Positions 37,595-45,528 of a DNA stretch of 64,000 bases are shown here, piece by piece. The position numbers and the translations under genes are program-made. Source of the stretch: Nitrospirales bacterium (lineage in GTDB: Bacteria; Nitrospirota; Nitrospiria; Nitrospirales; UBA8639); assembly GCA_031315865.1 (NCBI GenBank), contig JALDRJ010000002.1, forward strand, positions 2,950,001 to 3,014,000. The letters run 5' to 3'. How positions within the stretch are numbered: position 1 is the first letter of the stretch; every line of letters starts with the position of its first letter. The notes under the pieces were generated by a model, which saw nothing but the letters and a program-made list of their open reading frames with translations, was not told the origin of the DNA and searched no databases.

Positions 37595-37700
37595 GCTCTC
37601 TGTGCCTCCAAGTGGTCCAGGGCGGGAAAGGACAATGGTAGCTGGAACTGTCGAGGGAAAATACACTAACAAAAGATTTGACCCGTATTTCGTATTCGTA
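37595..37700. repeat. second repeat segment ending in the same element end
   Basis: This roughly 100 bp segment runs from CTCTCTGTGCCTCC to the end AACAAAAGATTTGACCC (37668-37684) and a GTATTCGTATTC-like tract. It is clearly homologous to 43156-43257. Its terminal motif is the same as the right end of the 205 bp element, so it appears to be the right half of a related, differently sized element. Confidence 0.6.
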
Positions 37701-37709
37701 TTCAGAACG

Positions 37710-37832
37710 ATGTCGTGGCAACAGGCTAAAGAGGCGGTGGACCATCTTAATAATCGGCCGAGGAAAACACGGGGGTATTGCACCCCCAATCAGCTCTTCC
37801 ACAATCACTTCGTCCCACTCGTGGAAAAATAA
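37710..37832 (+). pseudogene. C-terminal remnant of an IS30-family transposase
   Basis: Forty codons in the plus strand encode the conserved end of IS30-type transposases: WQQAKEAVDHLNNRPRKTRG followed by TPNQLF and a natural stop at 37830. The catalytic DDE core and the element ends are absent. The fragment lies directly next to a repeat end at 37684. Confidence 0.72.
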
Positions 37833-37869
37833 TTACACTTACAACTTGAATTCAAGCCTCACCATATTT

Positions 37870-38466
37870 TCACTGTAAGATTGGGGAAAATCTTGCTCCA
37901 TATGTCTCTTTATTTTTGTAAAAAAACGGAAGTGATCGAAGATGATCAACAACCTCAACAATGATGTTAAGAGACCCGTCAGTATTTTTATAATAAATGT
38001 TCTTAATTATACTTTTCCCAGATACTGCTTCCCCATATGCATCTCGCATTCGAACCTGAACAATCTTTCCCTTTGTGCATCCAATCTTATCTAGTGGGTT
38101 TTCAGGAACAATTAGTGTCTGCTCGATGGAATCTCCCTTAAAAACGGCTTGAATTTTTTCTCCTTGAATTACTTCGACCGTTTTAATGGTTTTTCGATTT
38201 TCAGGCAATTTATTTGGCCACAACAAAAGATCCAATGCCAACGCCATGTTCATTCCTCGCCAATCGCTGGGCATGCCCGACAAAGGAGTACCAATAAACT
38301 TATACGTGCCTGTGATAGTTGGACATGTGTCAATTGGTGATTCAATCTGAAGTAATTTCTCTTTTAATGTAGTCTTTGGAGAACCTGCACAGCTCAGCAG
38401 AATAGACACATACACAATCCCTAAAATTAAATTATTCCTAATCAGAGTAGTGTCTGAAAGCTTCAT
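37870..38466 (-). CDS. lipoprotein, candidate immunity protein of Rhs module C
   Basis: An AAGGA-type ribosome binding site precedes the ATG. The N-terminus carries a lipobox (LLSC, near residue 26), then a soluble domain of about 170 residues with four or five further cysteines and charged beta-rich stretches. No family is recognised, and it is not similar to the other two lipoproteins of the island. The Rhs-tip gene ends 19 bp upstream on the same strand. Immunity is inferred from this toxin-then-lipoprotein order, repeated in the two other modules. Confidence 0.6.
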   Translation of the reverse strand: MKLSDTTLIRNNLILGIVYVSILLSCAGSPKTTLKEKLLQIESPIDTCPTITGTYKFIGTPLSGMPSDWRGMNMALALDLLLWPNKLPENRKTIKTVEVIQGEKIQAVFKGDSIEQTLIVPENPLDKIGCTKGKIVQVRMRDAYGEAVSGKSIIKNIYYKNTDGSLNIIVEVVDHLRSLPFFYKNKETYGARFSPILQ

Positions 38467-38485
38467 TATCCTTAAGATTTAACTA

Positions 38486-39739
38486 TTATCGCCCCAATAG
38501 TGGGATATAAGCAGAACTCGGAATAACTGATGCCGCGACAAAAGGTGTTGCGACAAGAACGTTAGCTGCGCTGTAAACTTCACCAAACCCATCGAGAAAC
38601 TTACCATATAGACTTCCTTGAGCGAGGAAATCTTTTGCATTTCCGAAAGCAGTATACCAATAAGGACTATTTAGAAAATCATGGGGCCCGGCATAGGCTT
38701 CAGCGAACAGATCTGCAAATGAACCAGGTCCATAGGGTATTCCAAATATAGATCCTTTACCCCCTTGGACACCTCCAAGTGGCGAAGGACGCTGTGCCGC
38801 ACAATCCACTGCAACAATGCAACGTCCTCCTGCTAGTTTTCGGCCATCTCCCCTAAACCTCGCACTTGTTCCACTGCTATTGTTGGGATTTACTTCAGAT
38901 TGTGCAAGCATAGTTTCTCGCATTTTAATGGCTGCAACAGATAGGCTTTTTGTCCCAGCAGAAATGGCAAACCCTTTAACAAAACTTCCACCCTGCAATT
39001 CAGCTGACGTGCCTCCTATGACACCATGAGCAGCAATGCCAGATACACTGTCGCCTAGGTAGAGGTCAGCTTGTCCAAATGCATATGCCGTTCCACCGGC
39101 TATGGCTCCTGCTTTGATTACATCTCCGAACGATCCACCATCTAATCGAGTGGTGTACGCGGCAAAACCCGTCGCCGCTACAGGGCCAAAATATGAAGCA
39201 GCTGCCGCCCCTACCATCCGTGCATAGGGTCCGATCGTAGGATTCGTTAAGGCGTAGTCAATCGCAATCGTACTAGGATTCCAATAATGTCGATATTTCC
39301 ATCCTGCCTTTTCAAATTTTTTGAAGGCCTTCTTAATACTTTTAAACTGTTTCTTAAAGAAGTGCCCTGATGGATTGGTAAAAAGAATCGGATTATTTCT
39401 CGCATAGCTATACCGATTAAGAGCTTGGGGGTCGGTGACACTGGGGACAATGGTATCGGCTGAAATGAATCGGCCCAGGTCAGGATCATAATATCGGGCT
39501 TCGTAGAAGTAGAGTCCGGTGGAATCATCCAGCTCTTTCCCCGTGTACTTGTAGGCGACATCGGCTCCGCTCGTACCTCCAGCCGTGTAGCTCCAGGAAA
39601 ACGTTACGGTTGCTCCCGAGAGAACACTAGTGGCAGCGGGGGTGATGCTGGTAGAAGCCGGTCCGCTATGGGAAACCAAACGCACCAGCGGATTCGCTTG
39701 CCTAGGCTCCAGTTGTGGGAGCTCAAAACGCAGACTCAA
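38486..39739 (-). CDS. truncated Rhs-family protein with C-terminal tip (module C)
   Basis: The protein holds the last Rhs core repeat and its hallmark: YTGKELDDSTGLYFYEARYY, then DLGRFISADTI and NRYSYARNNPILFTNPSGH. A roughly 290-residue variable tip follows. The large Rhs cage upstream is missing, and a stop at 39782-39784 and a repeat end at 39833 bound the fragment. The start would be TTG 39739. Rhs cores display polymorphic C-terminal toxins. The tip has two cysteines (GGRCIVAVDC) and a GPHDFLNS motif reminiscent of the HDW motif in the other two tips. It is probably an orphan tip; activity is unknown. Confidence 0.8.
   Translation of the reverse strand: MSLRFELPQLEPRQANPLVRLVSHSGPASTSITPAATSVLSGATVTFSWSYTAGGTSGADVAYKYTGKELDDSTGLYFYEARYYDPDLGRFISADTIVPSVTDPQALNRYSYARNNPILFTNPSGHFFKKQFKSIKKAFKKFEKAGWKYRHYWNPSTIAIDYALTNPTIGPYARMVGAAAASYFGPVAATGFAAYTTRLDGGSFGDVIKAGAIAGGTAYAFGQADLYLGDSVSGIAAHGVIGGTSAELQGGSFVKGFAISAGTKSLSVAAIKMRETMLAQSEVNPNNSSGTSARFRGDGRKLAGGRCIVAVDCAAQRPSPLGGVQGGKGSIFGIPYGPGSFADLFAEAYAGPHDFLNSPYWYTAFGNAKDFLAQGSLYGKFLDGFGEVYSAANVLVATPFVAASVIPSSAYIPLLGR
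38988..39102. repeat. 115 bp Rhs segment duplicated at 41369-41482 (copy 1)
   Basis: By reading, this stretch is identical to 41369-41482 apart from one base missing in the other copy. It encodes the tip-proximal AGGTAYAFGQADLYLGDSVS and GGTSAELQGGSF region, upstream of the variable tip. Such conserved junctions are where Rhs tips are exchanged. Confidence 0.85.
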
Positions 39740-40156
39740 GAGGCCTCCACCGAAACCGTGGGTGAAGGCCCAAGGGGCGAATCATAAGAGCGAATCACAT
39801 CATTGGACCATCTGTCTGAGTAGAAAAAATCTAACAAAAGATTTGACCTGTATTTCCCGTATTCCTGTGTTCATTCAGGAAGCCATTGCATTCCACTGAG
39901 AAGGTCTTCAGGCCGATGGGCAACCAGTCCCCTGTGCGAACAGGCAGGTAGACTATGTGGGAGTGTCAGTCTAATCGTTGCCTGCTTCATTCGTTCCCAA
40001 AGTTCTTAAAAGTATGAAGTCAAGCAATGACCCTCATTGTGACCCCCATTGTATTCTATTCCTAACAAAAGGCTTGATCGGTATTCGTATTTTAGGATTT
40101 CACTAGACAGAACCTGCGAATGGATGACCTCTAATCAAGTTCCAACAGAATCCGCA
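39740..40156. other. non-coding spacer with two solo repeat ends
   Basis: Between modules C and A there is no convincing gene. The spacer holds repeat ends AACAAAAGATTTGACC at 39833-39848 and AACAAAAGGCTTGATC at 40064-40079, both in the same orientation. Each is followed by a GTATT-type tract. They do not form an inverted pair with one another. Confidence 0.5.
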
Positions 40157-40840
40157 CTACAACACCCCATCTGCATGTGATTGAGCAAGAAACTGATGAA
40201 AAGTAGTGGCTAAAGCATCTTCACGGCTATCCGTAAATGCATTCAACCACACAAATGGTAATAGCAGAATCCAGTATGCCCCTATCTGTTTATACTGATA
40301 AGTATACCGTTTTTTAAAAGTACCTTTTATATAGACGGTATATTCTACGTCATGGACGCTTAAAGTTCCGTAACAGGGTATTATTCCACCTGTCATCCAA
40401 GAAACTTCACACCACCCTTGATGACCGTAGGAGCCTGCATAATCGTAGCGAAGTGTAATTTTAACAAGACGCTCAGGAGAACCCAGTAAACCATTGTCAA
40501 TGATTGGAGTATACAAAGGAAGTTTCTCTAGATTTCTTTGAAGTACATCATATTCCCAAGCAGATGGGGAAACATCAAGCTCACTTGAAGGTTGAGTTAC
40601 GTGCTCCTTATCAAGTGAACGTTTGATATGCACAAGTAGAGGCTGCTGAGTTGTTTTTAAAGGATATTCATCCGTAACATCATCCACGACCGGATGGTAA
40701 GTCGTTATCATACAAGAGCTCAAACAAAACGACGATATCAATACGTACCTCAACAGAGATAGCTTCATTTGAAGCCATGGAAATCGGGAAATTGTGTGAA
40801 TGACCGTATGTCTGTTGAATAGCCTAACAATCCACTTCAT
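40157..40840 (-). CDS. lipoprotein, candidate immunity protein of Rhs module A
   Basis: The first ATG (40840) overlaps the stop of the tip gene as ATGA. An internal ATG at 40768 begins directly with a lipoprotein signal (MKLSLLRYVLISSFCLSSC), and either may be used. The mature protein shares a long list of blocks with the lipoprotein at 41786: CMITTYHPV, YDYAGSYGHQGWCEV, IIPCYGTLSVHDVEY, AYWILLLPFVWLNAFTDSR, EDALATTFHQF. The hydrophobic block near the C-terminus may insert in or touch the membrane. Paralogy and the same position behind a paralogous tip support an immunity role. The gene is visibly AT-richer than the core genes. Confidence 0.65.
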   Translation of the reverse strand: MKWIVRLFNRHTVIHTISRFPWLQMKLSLLRYVLISSFCLSSCMITTYHPVVDDVTDEYPLKTTQQPLLVHIKRSLDKEHVTQPSSELDVSPSAWEYDVLQRNLEKLPLYTPIIDNGLLGSPERLVKITLRYDYAGSYGHQGWCEVSWMTGGIIPCYGTLSVHDVEYTVYIKGTFKKRYTYQYKQIGAYWILLLPFVWLNAFTDSREDALATTFHQFLAQSHADGVL

Positions 40841-41379
40841 AGCAATTTCATCATTGTTAGTACTGTTGACCTGCTTTTTAAAAATCGCTTACTGATATCC
40901 ACAGTAACTGTATTTCCACTGAGTGCTGCTCCAGCAGTAACCGCCGCGCTGGGTATCATGGTTGGAAAATTATAGAGCAAATTGAATGCGTCATTACCTA
41001 GCCCACTTCCATATGGCATAAATTTTCCTTGATTATATGTTCCTGCAAGTTTTCCATTCACCCAGTCGTGTACTTGCCCAGTTGCTTCAATAAAATCATC
41101 CACAACAGGAATCCCATTCCACCAATGATCAGCTCGTACGGTAGGATTGCCCGGAACAAATTCTGGATCCATACCTATTTCCGCAAGTCCGGTCGCAGAA
41201 GTCATCGGTGCTGCCAGGGGTCTTGTCCCAGCAATGCAGAGTCCAAACCTGCACGTAGTTCGATTACCTGAATCGTAGGCACTCTTTTGTGTCCAGGCAC
41301 GTGCTGTACTCCAAAGAACTTTCATGCTTTTTGCGCTTGCTGCTGTAATAAATCCATTCTGAAAACTCCCACCCTGCAA
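40837..41379 (-). CDS. Rhs C-terminal tip fragment, module A
   Basis: The frame starts at a TTG in the LQGGSF motif of the Rhs junction and encodes about 150 residues of tip. Upstream, the same junction continues to 41482 but is frameshifted by a single missing base at about 41412, so the fragment has lost its Rhs body. The tip shares with module B the blocks GLCIAGT/GLCTDGT, GLAEIG/GLAELG, NGIPVVDDFIEAT/NGIPVVDNFIQAT, VHDW, and the closing NFPTMIPSAA/NFGTMLPAAA. Catalytic residues are unknown; the conserved HD pair is a candidate. Translation may be coupled to the lipoprotein gene. It is an orphan fragment. Confidence 0.65.
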   Translation of the reverse strand: MQGGSFQNGFITAASAKSMKVLWSTARAWTQKSAYDSGNRTTCRFGLCIAGTRPLAAPMTSATGLAEIGMDPEFVPGNPTVRADHWWNGIPVVDDFIEATGQVHDWVNGKLAGTYNQGKFMPYGSGLGNDAFNLLYNFPTMIPSAAVTAGAALSGNTVTVDISKRFLKSRSTVLTMMKLL

Positions 41380-41482
41380 TTCAGCTGACGTGCCTCCTAT
41401 GACACCATGAGCGCAATGCCAGATACACTGTCGCCTAGGTAGAGGTCAGCTTGTCCAAATGCATATGCCGTTCCACCGGCTA
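41369..41482. repeat. 114 bp Rhs junction duplication (copy 2), cut by repeat element
   Basis: This is the second copy of 38988-39102. One A is missing (GAGCGCAATG versus GAGCAGCAATG), which shifts the frame. Homology stops within about 7 bp of the left end of the inverted-repeat element at 41489, so the element marks the breakpoint. Confidence 0.85.
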
Positions 41483-41488
41483 GGAAGA

Positions 41489-41696
41489 GGGTCAAATCTT
41501 TTGTTGGTATATTCTTGATTGATCGTTTCGTAGGTATTGTCCTCCTCAAGCTTGAACAAGGGCACCGTTCCGAGAACAAGCAGACCTTCGCCTTTGAGCC
41601 ACATGAACTTGTTACCGTATCACAGTTTCCCTCATTCCATTAAAGCGGTCGAGCTTCAACTGTCAAGGGAAAATATAACAACAAAAGACTAGACCC
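41489..41696. repeat. MITE-like inverted-repeat element, copy 2 (208 bp)
   Basis: The left end GGTCAAATCTTTTGTTGG and the right end ACAACAAAAGACTAGACC bound an interior nearly identical to that of copy 1 at 37381-37585, including the tract from GATTGATCGTTTCGTAGG to GAACTTGTTA. It carries no transposase. It separates module A from module B. Confidence 0.75.
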
Positions 41697-41785
41697 CTAT
41701 TTAAAAATTAGAATGTCCCTCACTTAAAAAAAAGGGCTGCCCTAGATAATGGGAGTTATGTTAGGAGAGCCTCAAAAAAATATAA

Positions 41786-42442
41786 TCAAAACAATCTGTC
41801 CTGTTTTGCTTCGTTGAAAAATCGGGATACCGTATCAGCTAGAGCATCTTCCCGACCGTCAGTGAAAAGGTTAATCCATGAGAAAGGGAGCAATCCTATC
41901 CAGTAGGCTCCTTTTCCTGCATAGCGATAATGATACTTTCGCTGAAGGACCCCATCTATGTAGAGACCATATTCTACATGATGGACTGACAGGTCCCCAT
42001 AACAGGGGATAATTGCTAATGTCATAAAAGTCACCTCACACCATCCTTTATGACTGTAAGAGGACTCATAATCATAAGACAAGACAATGTTAATGAAGAT
42101 TTGAGATTGTTGTAATTCGCTTGCTTCAATTAGTGACTTCGCAGGGGAAGAATGATCCAAGGCGTTCCTCAGCGTATGATAATCTTCATCAGTTGGAGGT
42201 AAAATTTTTTCCATATTAACTTTGCCGACTCCGATGACGGCATTTCTTTCTTTTTCATATGAACGTTTTATAACAAAATATAATGACTCTAAGGTTTTCT
42301 CTTGAGGAATGATACTATTTCGATTTTTGTTAACTGGTTGATAACTTACAATCATACAGGAGGAGGAACTCAACAAAATCATCGACACAAGCCATCCACC
42401 AAGTACCGTGCCTAAAGCATAGGATGGCCGTCCAATCTTCAC
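41786..42442 (-). CDS. lipoprotein, candidate immunity protein of Rhs module B
   Basis: The N-terminal signal has the lipobox SSSC near residue 29, followed by MIVSYQPV. It is a clear paralogue of the lipoprotein at 40157: YDYESSYSHKGWCEV, IIPCYGDLSVHHVEY, AYWIGLLPFSWINLFTDGR and EDALADTVSRFF all align. The region between the lipobox and the first shared block differs strongly. It lies 68 bp downstream of the module B tip. The sequence is distinctly AT-rich. Immunity against the cognate tip is inferred from gene order and paired divergence. Confidence 0.65.
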   Translation of the reverse strand: MKIGRPSYALGTVLGGWLVSMILLSSSSCMIVSYQPVNKNRNSIIPQEKTLESLYFVIKRSYEKERNAVIGVGKVNMEKILPPTDEDYHTLRNALDHSSPAKSLIEASELQQSQIFINIVLSYDYESSYSHKGWCEVTFMTLAIIPCYGDLSVHHVEYGLYIDGVLQRKYHYRYAGKGAYWIGLLPFSWINLFTDGREDALADTVSRFFNEAKQDRLF

Positions 42443-42510
42443 AACTTTTCTTCCTACAATAAAAATAAAACCGCAAGAACTAACTTATTACCCTATTGCT
42501 CCTGGCTATA

Positions 42511-42996
42511 TTATTTGATCATCCTCGCTGCATCAACCGCTGCAGCATTACCACTTGCCATCGCCCCGGCCGTATATGCAGCGGCAGGAAGCATCGTGCC
42601 AAAGTTTCCAAAAACATTGAAGGCAGCCTCACCACCCGCTGTCCCGAATGGGATATAGGTTCCTTGAGCGGTGTACCTACCTAATGCTGACCCGATAAAC
42701 CAATCATGGACTTTGGAAGTTGCCTGAATAAAGTTATCTACAACAGGGATGCCATTGTAGATATGATTTCCCCTAATCACAGCACCGCCAATTATTTCAA
42801 ATTGTGGTTCCTGACCCAACTCCGCCAATCCTAGTAGATCTTTTTTTAGGGCACCATCACCGCTCTCAATTGGTATTGTTCCATCGGTGCATAGGCCCAT
42901 TCCACAGTTTGTAGTATTTCCAGGGCCTGCATGTAACAGGGGCAAGTCTTTTGTTAATGTATTCTTAATCGACTGTTTGGTCTTTCTCGCTTGCAT
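42511..42996 (-). CDS. Rhs C-terminal tip fragment, module B
   Basis: About 140 residues align with the tip of module A: GLCTDGT, GLAELGQEPQF, NGIPVVDNFIQAT, KVHDWFIGS, TYIPFG, NFGTMLPAAAYTAGA. No Rhs core is present. The first 20 residues (KQSIKNTLTKDL) are encoded by the end of an inverted repeat at 42939-42966, which supplies an ATG and leads in frame into the tip. This is either fortuitous or a small fusion that keeps the tip translatable. Function is unknown. Confidence 0.62.
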   Translation of the reverse strand: MQARKTKQSIKNTLTKDLPLLHAGPGNTTNCGMGLCTDGTIPIESGDGALKKDLLGLAELGQEPQFEIIGGAVIRGNHIYNGIPVVDNFIQATSKVHDWFIGSALGRYTAQGTYIPFGTAGGEAAFNVFGNFGTMLPAAAYTAGAMASGNAAAVDAARMIK

Positions 42997-43643
<647 letters not shown>

Positions 43644-43705
43644 TACAAAGTGAGGACACGGCTAATTTAATGAATACCGGACGCGATTGTCCGACGGTCT
43701 GCTCG

Positions 43706-43852
43706 ATGCCGCAATATGGGCGACTCCATGTCATCGGTGGATGTTATCACATCATGGGCCGCGCCTTGGAGTGGTGTCGCCGGACTCAGTTTCTAGTCGT
43801 CTATATGAAAACAGAATGTTCAGGACTGTTGAATGACTTTAGTGATGCTTAG
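43706..43852 (+). pseudogene. N-terminal remnant of a REP-associated (Y1/IS200-like) transposase
   Basis: The first 20 residues (MPQYGRLHVIGGCYHIMGRA) match the typical start of RAYT transposases, including the HxxxxxYHIMGR pattern. The next residues lose similarity. The +1 frame reads SSRLYENR, as expected for the same family, so a frameshift is likely. The catalytic HUH and tyrosine regions are absent. It is a candidate source of the palindromic repeats nearby, but that is a guess. Confidence 0.55.
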
Positions 43853-44122
43853 TCAGGGTGAGGGATAGAAAAAGAGATGAAAACATGACTGAATAAAATG
43901 ACAAGAAGAGATTGTGCTTCTCGTCGAAGCCATGACGACATGTTGCATTTTCGGAAGTGTCAAGTTTTCTGAATGCAACATTGACACGCTGCAGCTCCTT
44001 TGTTACTTATTCTCCCTATGCGAATCGTGTCTTTTCCCGAATCTTGGGAGCACGGTGCTTGTCCTGTTCCGCGAAGAAATCCTTTCTTGTCTAATATCCA
44101 TCCAACAAGGAGGTTGGTCGCT

Positions 44123-44821
44123 TTGAAATGTTGGAAGTCTTGCGTCGGCTTTCTCTCGGTTTTTCTCGTTCTGACATTGTTCTCCCACTTGTTTGCGGCG
44201 GTCGGAGATGTCAATTACATTTCCGATGAGTTGAAGGTGCCATTGCGAAGTGGACCGTCGACAGCTCATCGTATTCTTCACCGTGGGCTTCCCAGTGGAA
44301 CCCAACTCACGATTCTTGCGGTCGATGAAGAGGAGGGGTTTACGCAAATACGGACTGACGGTGGAACGGAGGGGTGGTTGCCAAGTCAGTACCTCGTCGT
44401 TGAACCCATCGCCCGGCATAAACTGACCGCGGCCAACCGGCGCATTCAGCAGTTGCAAAGCAAACTGGATGAGGAACGCAAGACACGAGTGAGCATCCAG
44501 ACCGAATACAAAGATGCGGAGACGAACAATCGGACGCTCAGTTCTCAGGCGCAAACGCTGTCCAAAGAACTCGAAGATTTAAAACGCATATCCGGTGATG
44601 CGATGAATGAGCATGCGAGAAATGTTGAGTTGAGCAAGCAGAATGAACGGTTGGTCGAGGAGGTTGGGCAGCTATCCACGACCGTGAGAAACCTGGAAGC
44701 CAATGTCGAGCGTGATTGGTTGTTGTATGGTGGAGGACTTGTTCTGATTGGCCTCATTCTCGGGATCATGCTCAAGGCTCGTCCCCAACGGCCTGGTGGC
44801 GGCTATTCCCGGTATAGTTAA
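44123..44821 (+). CDS. SH3-domain coiled-coil membrane protein (YgiM/TIGR04211-like)
   Basis: AAGGAGG at 44107-44113 points to a TTG start at 44123, which immediately begins a signal peptide (CVGFLSVFLVLTLFSHLFAA). The mature protein has a bacterial SH3 domain (VPLRSGPSTAHRILHRGLPSG, EGWLPSQYLV), a long coiled coil (about 100-195) and one C-terminal transmembrane helix (LLYGGGLVLIGLILGIML). This is the full YgiM layout. SH3b domains often bind the cell wall. The gene is convergent with tenA. Confidence 0.85.
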   Translation: MKCWKSCVGFLSVFLVLTLFSHLFAAVGDVNYISDELKVPLRSGPSTAHRILHRGLPSGTQLTILAVDEEEGFTQIRTDGGTEGWLPSQYLVVEPIARHKLTAANRRIQQLQSKLDEERKTRVSIQTEYKDAETNNRTLSSQAQTLSKELEDLKRISGDAMNEHARNVELSKQNERLVEEVGQLSTTVRNLEANVERDWLLYGGGLVLIGLILGIMLKARPQRPGGGYSRYS

Positions 44822-44852
44822 CAGTATGATATCAGCGTCTTGTTCTGGCTTG

Positions 44853-45521
44853 TTAAACCGGCCATGTCTCTTCCCGCCAGGCCATGTCCCAAAACATCCA
44901 TTCGTAGCGTGAACTGATCACGAACGCTTCCTGCATCCTGGCTTTTTCGGCCGAGCCGGCTGACTTGGCCTGTCGATCGACGAGTGCACGCATCCAAGCC
45001 GCGACTTCTGCAAATTCCGGCGATCCGTACATGTGGAGCCACTCCCGGTAGGGATGAGAAGATGGCGGCGCGCCTTTCTTCAGAAGATGCTTGCCGACTT
45101 CACAATAAATCCATGCGCAGGGAAGGGCAACCGCGGTAATTTCTCCCACAGTTCCTTCTTGCGCCACGCTTCGCATGTGCCGGCAGTAGGCATAATTGGT
45201 CGGAGACAGGGGAGTCGTTCGCATGTGTTTCGCCGAGAGTTTCCAACGTTTGCCATAGCTTTCATGGAGTCCGCGTTCGACGAGAATGGTCTCCTCTATC
45301 AGTTTGGAAAAGTGACGTGCGGTCTCTGCGTCGGTGGCGCGCATGGCTCCCGCCGCGAAGGTTCTGGCCAGTTCTTCAAGATACCGAGCATCTTGCAAGA
45401 TATAGTATTGAAATTTTCGAGCCGAGAGCGTTCCATTGCCAAGTGCAAGCACGAACGGATGCGTGAGTTGCGCCTTCCATACCGCCGTGGCCTGTTTTTT
45501 GAGTTGAGCTGAAAATGACAT
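44853..45521 (-). CDS. tenA: TenA-family thiaminase II/aminopyrimidine aminohydrolase
   Basis: The protein of 222 residues (ATG 45521) is all-helical and contains the TenA active-site cysteine in TAVALPCAWIYCEVG and the HPFVLALGNGTL and ARTFAAGA motifs. TenA hydrolyses aminopyrimidine products of thiamine breakdown for salvage of HMP. The open frame extends upstream to 45845, but that part overlaps the hydrolase gene and has no TenA similarity. The hydrolase gene ends 8 bp upstream, so the two are probably cotranscribed. No other thiamine gene is in the window. Confidence 0.9.
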   Translation of the reverse strand: MSFSAQLKKQATAVWKAQLTHPFVLALGNGTLSARKFQYYILQDARYLEELARTFAAGAMRATDAETARHFSKLIEETILVERGLHESYGKRWKLSAKHMRTTPLSPTNYAYCRHMRSVAQEGTVGEITAVALPCAWIYCEVGKHLLKKGAPPSSHPYREWLHMYGSPEFAEVAAWMRALVDRQAKSAGSAEKARMQEAFVISSRYEWMFWDMAWREETWPV

Positions 45522-45528
45522 GTCGCGT

